The notes beneath the pieces are model-generated. The model was not told the origin of the DNA and searched no databases. It saw only the letters and a list, made by a program, of their open reading frames with translations. 64,000 nucleotides of DNA, taken from positions 56,964-120,963 of the forward strand of contig DPGD01000045.1 of NCBI GenBank assembly GCA_003522145.1, written 5' to 3'. Shown piece after piece: positions 61,800 through 64,000 of this stretch. The position numbers and the translations under genes were made by a program. Position 1 is the first letter of the stretch. Every line of letters starts with the position of its first letter. Source of the stretch: Clostridiales bacterium (lineage in GTDB: Bacteria; Bacillota; Clostridia; Oscillospirales; CAG-272).

Positions 61800-62495
61800 T
61801 CACCTCCCGGAAGAAAGCATAGTCTTAAACCTACGGGTATCATATTTAGATCTATTGATATAGAACAAATAACGCGTCTTTATTTCACCATGAGAAGCGA
61901 GATAAGAAGCTTTCAAAACCTGATCAGTAGTGGATTCCTTCAAATGCCAAGAAAGCCGAAGAGGGGGAACATTAGAAACACATGCATCGTATTGCTCATA
62001 AATCCGAATTTTCTGAAACACGATTTTCCCGAAAAGAACAAAGCAACCACGACAATTAATATACTGATCAACTTGTTCACGCATCTTATCCCAAACACGC
62101 GGAAGCGCTTGTACATTATAATGAACATTACACAATCCCACATGACGAGACAAAGCACAGAACACAGGAAAAGAAGGATAAAGTTTGTTCAACTCATTAC
62201 AGTATTGAGCCGGAAAATACACACCTGAATCCGACAAATACAAATCTGTACCATCGGGAAAAGGAAACTCATATTTGTTGATATCACCGGAAAGAAAATT
62301 CTTGTATGTATTTTTCACATCAAAATCAGAATAAGAAAAAGGAATATACTTCCCACCATAGTCAACATTGGAAACATACGGCTTATGACGCCGGACAACC
62401 ACATTAGACATTAAAAGATCTTTTCCTCGACCCCTAAGACCACATATAGCCACGTTACCACGTTTAAACATTCTAACAACAGAAGAAATAAACAC
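61800..62495 (-). CDS. Zot-like phage assembly ATPase (pI homologue)
   Basis: 231 aa from GTG 62495, 5 bases after GGAGG; GTG overlaps the TAG of the upstream gene by one base. Walker A is G19-LRGRGKD, with Asp instead of Ser/Thr after the Lys. A Walker B-like LYLSDSGVYF and CALSRHVGLCNVHYNVQALP followed by KMREQVDQYINC match the Zot domain. Unlike typical pI/Zot it shows no obvious C-terminal membrane segment and secreted domain. It would power phage extrusion through the membrane. Confidence 0.82.
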   Translation of the reverse strand: MFISSVVRMFKRGNVAICGLRGRGKDLLMSNVVVRRHKPYVSNVDYGGKYIPFSYSDFDVKNTYKNFLSGDINKYEFPFPDGTDLYLSDSGVYFPAQYCNELNKLYPSFPVFCALSRHVGLCNVHYNVQALPRVWDKMREQVDQYINCRGCFVLFGKIVFQKIRIYEQYDACVSNVPPLRLSWHLKESTTDQVLKASYLASHGEIKTRYLFYINRSKYDTRRFKTMLSSGR

Positions 62496-63034
62496 TAAAA
62501 CCTCCGTATAATCCAGAAAACTATAATAAACGGAATGAAAATCAAAACAACACAAGCCGAAAGCGCGATCATATCAAGGGCAAACTTTTGAGTAGAAGAT
62601 AAAGGCCGATCAGCGAAAACATAGTGATGAATAATATCATAAATATCATCATAAATACTGGACGAAACATAATCGGAAGGATATGCCAAAGCATTGGCCG
62701 GAATAGTATTACTCAAACCACCAGTAGAAAGGGAAGAATCGATATTAATGTCAGTCAAAGTATATCCTTCATAAACCGTCGGAAGAGTATCGCCGACATT
62801 CAACGATAAAAATTTATTACCACCACCATAAACAGCCTGATAGATCAATTGAGGATCCGCGATTATCATTTCCGGAATTGTGCCGGAATTTACATATGAA
62901 ACATAATCAGAGCATGAAATCGATTGATCAGGAGACCATGCAATAGCAGTCAAAGCAACATCTTCGGCAAAAGCACCGAACGAAAAAACAAAAATCAGAC
63001 CAACAGAAAGAACGATAAAAAGAACTTTCTTGAT
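62495..63034 (-). CDS. Inovirus secreted membrane-anchored protein (179 aa)
   Basis: Begins at ATC 63034, 6 bases after AGGAGGTG. From there it reads IKKVLFIVLSVGLIFVFSFG then AFA, a classic signal peptide. A TTG at 62953 would discard it and has no ribosome-binding site. The mature part has few charges, and the C-terminus is a membrane helix ending in Arg-Arg (LIFIPFIIVFWIIRRF). Encoded between the coat-like gene and zot, it is a candidate minor coat protein. Confidence 0.7.
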   Translation of the reverse strand: MKKVLFIVLSVGLIFVFSFGAFAEDVALTAIAWSPDQSISCSDYVSYVNSGTIPEMIIADPQLIYQAVYGGGNKFLSLNVGDTLPTVYEGYTLTDINIDSSLSTGGLSNTIPANALAYPSDYVSSSIYDDIYDIIHHYVFADRPLSSTQKFALDMIALSACVVLIFIPFIIVFWIIRRF

Positions 63035-63087
63035 AAAATCACCTCCTAAGTGGCTTTTTTACATGGGAAAGCCACAAAACCCAAAAT

Positions 63088-63306
63088 TTACCCGGCGAAA
63101 TGAAAGAACCGCTGAATCAGACCAACGATCAAAAAGATAACGCTGAAACCAAGTCCGGCGACACAAAGAACACCGAGCAAAGTCAAAGAGCCAGCTTCGG
63201 CACCAGAACCAGCCGTCCAGAAAATAGGAATCATATCATTAACGGCATCAACAATCCAAGAACCGATAGACTTAAAAACCGCAAGAATCGAAGTTAAAAT
63301 AGCCAA
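63088..63306 (-). CDS. Inovirus major coat protein candidate (72 aa)
   Basis: Starts at TTG 63306, 7 bases after AAGGAGG. Order is an amphipathic N-terminal part (LAVFKSIGSWIVDAVNDMIP), a Gly/Ala/Glu segment (TAGSGAEAG), a hydrophobic helix (LTLLGVLCVAGLGFSVIFLI) and a short basic end (QRFFHF). This matches the size and layout of pVIII-type coat proteins. Whether the N-terminal part is cleaved after AGSGA is open. Confidence 0.75.
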   Translation of the reverse strand: MAILTSILAVFKSIGSWIVDAVNDMIPIFWTAGSGAEAGSLTLLGVLCVAGLGFSVIFLIVGLIQRFFHFAG

Positions 63307-63322
63307 ATAAATACCTCCTTAA

Positions 63323-63487
63323 TTAATCAATAAAATTATCACCTAAATCCAAGTCTTCCGGAAAAACTCGGAGTTTAAGACACAACTTTGAAACTACGCC
63401 AAAATCAAAAGTGATAAACAAATTATCAAATTTAACAGCGTACCAACGCTTTCCATTTTTTTCGCCAACAAAGATAGAAGTTCTCAT
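63323..63487 (-). CDS. Small phage protein, 54 aa
   Basis: ATG 63487 follows GGAGG. The product reads MRTSIFVGEKNGKRWYAVKF, then DNLFITFDFGVVSKLCLKLR and VFPEDLDLGDNFID. Soluble, beta-rich, mixed charge. Position between rep and the coat gene is where filamentous phages encode the single-stranded-DNA-binding protein (pV), which is also small and beta-rich. I cannot confirm that by sequence. Confidence 0.65.
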   Translation of the reverse strand: MRTSIFVGEKNGKRWYAVKFDNLFITFDFGVVSKLCLKLRVFPEDLDLGDNFID

Positions 63488-63508
63488 TTTTTAATCCTCC
63501 AAAAAAAT

Positions 63509-64000
63509 TTATTTATAACAGCCCGAAGGACTATTATTGACACTTAAGAAATCATCGGTCATATCTGGAACAGTATCATCATTATCGGAAACACATTCAA
63601 CAGAGCAAGTATTCAACTTCTTGAAAATCTCATCTGAATATCCCTTCATTCCGGCTCGATTTAGTATATCACGGCATCTTGCATCCGAAGCACCGCAGAA
63701 GCGTTTAAGGTCTTCAAATTTCGCCTTATTAGCTGCATCCAAGAAATCAGTTGGAACAGTACGGACAAAATCAACTATATTCTTTCCAGAACTACAACCA
63801 AGGGCAAACTGATGAAGAAAATCAGGAACATCAGGACGAACAACAGCAGAAACAAAATTATTCAAAACACGCTGACAATCACGAAGCTTTTTAAAACCAG
63901 TACGATAAGGGGAAACATTGTAAGCCATCCGGATACCAACAGCAGCCACAGAAAAATTTTTGTCCGGCAGCTCTTCCCTGAATTGTATAAAATTTTGATT
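63509..64000 (-). CDS. Inovirus replication initiation protein, copy 2, C-terminal part
   Basis: The frame is open through the window edge, so the start lies outside. The segment nearest the edge (NQNFIQFREELPDKNFSVAA then VGIRMAYNV) is identical to copy 1. After AYNVS the two differ: this copy continues for about 135 residues with a Cys-containing, helical tail (FKKLRDCQRVLNNFVSAVVR..., DDTVPDMTDDFLSVNNSPSG). Full length would be about 540 residues. It precedes the 54-aa gene and the structural genes, so it is the first gene of this phage unit. Confidence 0.8.
   Translation of the reverse strand, partial: NQNFIQFREELPDKNFSVAAVGIRMAYNVSPYRTGFKKLRDCQRVLNNFVSAVVRPDVPDFLHQFALGCSSGKNIVDFVRTVPTDFLDAANKAKFEDLKRFCGASDARCRDILNRAGMKGYSDEIFKKLNTCSVECVSDNDDTVPDMTDDFLSVNNSPSGCYK

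Larger units (their letters stand above)
58507..64000 (-). mobile_element. Inovirus (filamentous phage) prophage, right end outside window
   Basis: A minus-strand AT-rich block: rep, Zot-like ATPase, a 72-aa coat-like protein, two secreted membrane-anchored proteins and small genes in inovirus order. rep DNA recurs with 5,155 bp spacing (58757-58845 and 63912-64000, two mismatches in 89 bases), so the unit is about 5.2 kb and at least partly duplicated. The left boundary lies between the ATPase terminator and the rep stop (58507-58620). No convincing dif-like XerCD site was recognised there. Confidence 0.85.

Noticed and set aside
63509..63949. Independent 146-aa phage gene starting at 63949
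   Set aside because: The frame continues upstream into sequence identical to the rep core and the codon at 63949 is not a credible start, so it is the rep C-terminus.
1..64000. CRISPR array, restriction system or other classical defence locus
   Set aside because: No regularly spaced repeats, Cas-like proteins, methyltransferases or toxin-antitoxin pairs were seen.

Overview
The window looks like a chromosome segment of an anaerobic, spore-forming member of Clostridia (Firmicutes), possibly a gut Oscillospirales-like lineage. The basis is Spo0A, SpoIIIAA, a GerW/YtfJ protein, CotJA-CotJB-CotJC, SpoIID, meso-diaminopimelate dehydrogenase, formate-THF ligase and clostridial-type purine genes. 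Most of the segment is compact housekeeping DNA. It is interrupted by one decaying island (about 33.1-39.8 kb) and ends in an AT-rich filamentous-phage (inovirus) region that runs off the right edge.

Layout. 1-10.5 kb, minus strand: lon, engB, an M50 site-2 protease, scpA, scpB, a DUF2953 gene, gerW, a D,D-carboxypeptidase, an rRNA pseudouridine synthase, two unknown small genes, spo0A and the first 47 codons of spoIIIAA. 10.8-15.3 kb: the cotJ operon, a MITE-like repeat, a DUF4358 lipoprotein, two SGNH hydrolases and nagB. 15.4-29 kb: one long purine operon, purE-C-F-M-N, an archaeal-type IMP cyclohydrolase, a stand-alone AICAR formyltransferase, purD, purL and fhs. It is headed by a consensus promoter, a ZTP riboswitch and an overlapping terminator. 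29-33 kb: an M3 peptidase, queT under a preQ1 riboswitch, a DUF975 protein and tRNA-Met/tRNA-Glu.

33.1-39.8 kb is a graveyard. It holds a prophage lysis-module remnant (frameshifted holin, small coiled-coil protein, amidase C-terminus), a broken MMPL transporter plus heptad-repeat protein pair, a signal-peptide-truncated flavodoxin, an intact cupin and flavodoxin, and a LysR gene with three frameshifts. 40-58.5 kb returns to housekeeping genes: glnS, gltX, a metallo-hydrolase, ddh, a GH2 glycosidase, an L-threonylcarbamoyladenylate synthase, a type IIA topoisomerase A subunit, a secreted coiled-coil protein, a 43-residue membrane protein, SpoIID, two overlapping ATP-grasp ligases, a second MITE-like copy and a PMCA-type Ca2+ P-type ATPase.

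58.6-64 kb is an inovirus prophage, all on the minus strand. Reading in the direction of transcription: a Rep gene cut by the window edge, a 54-aa gene, a coat-like 72-aa protein, two secreted and membrane-anchored proteins flanking a Zot-like ATPase, a 99-aa membrane protein, a terminator, a hairpin-rich non-coding region and a second rep gene with its own promoter. Near-identical rep DNA recurs 5,155 bp apart, which suggests a tandem or concatenated prophage. Several phage genes start at TTG or GTG, and two secreted ones appear to start at ATT or ATC. Everything here is read by eye. Family names rest on motif recognition, not on database searches.
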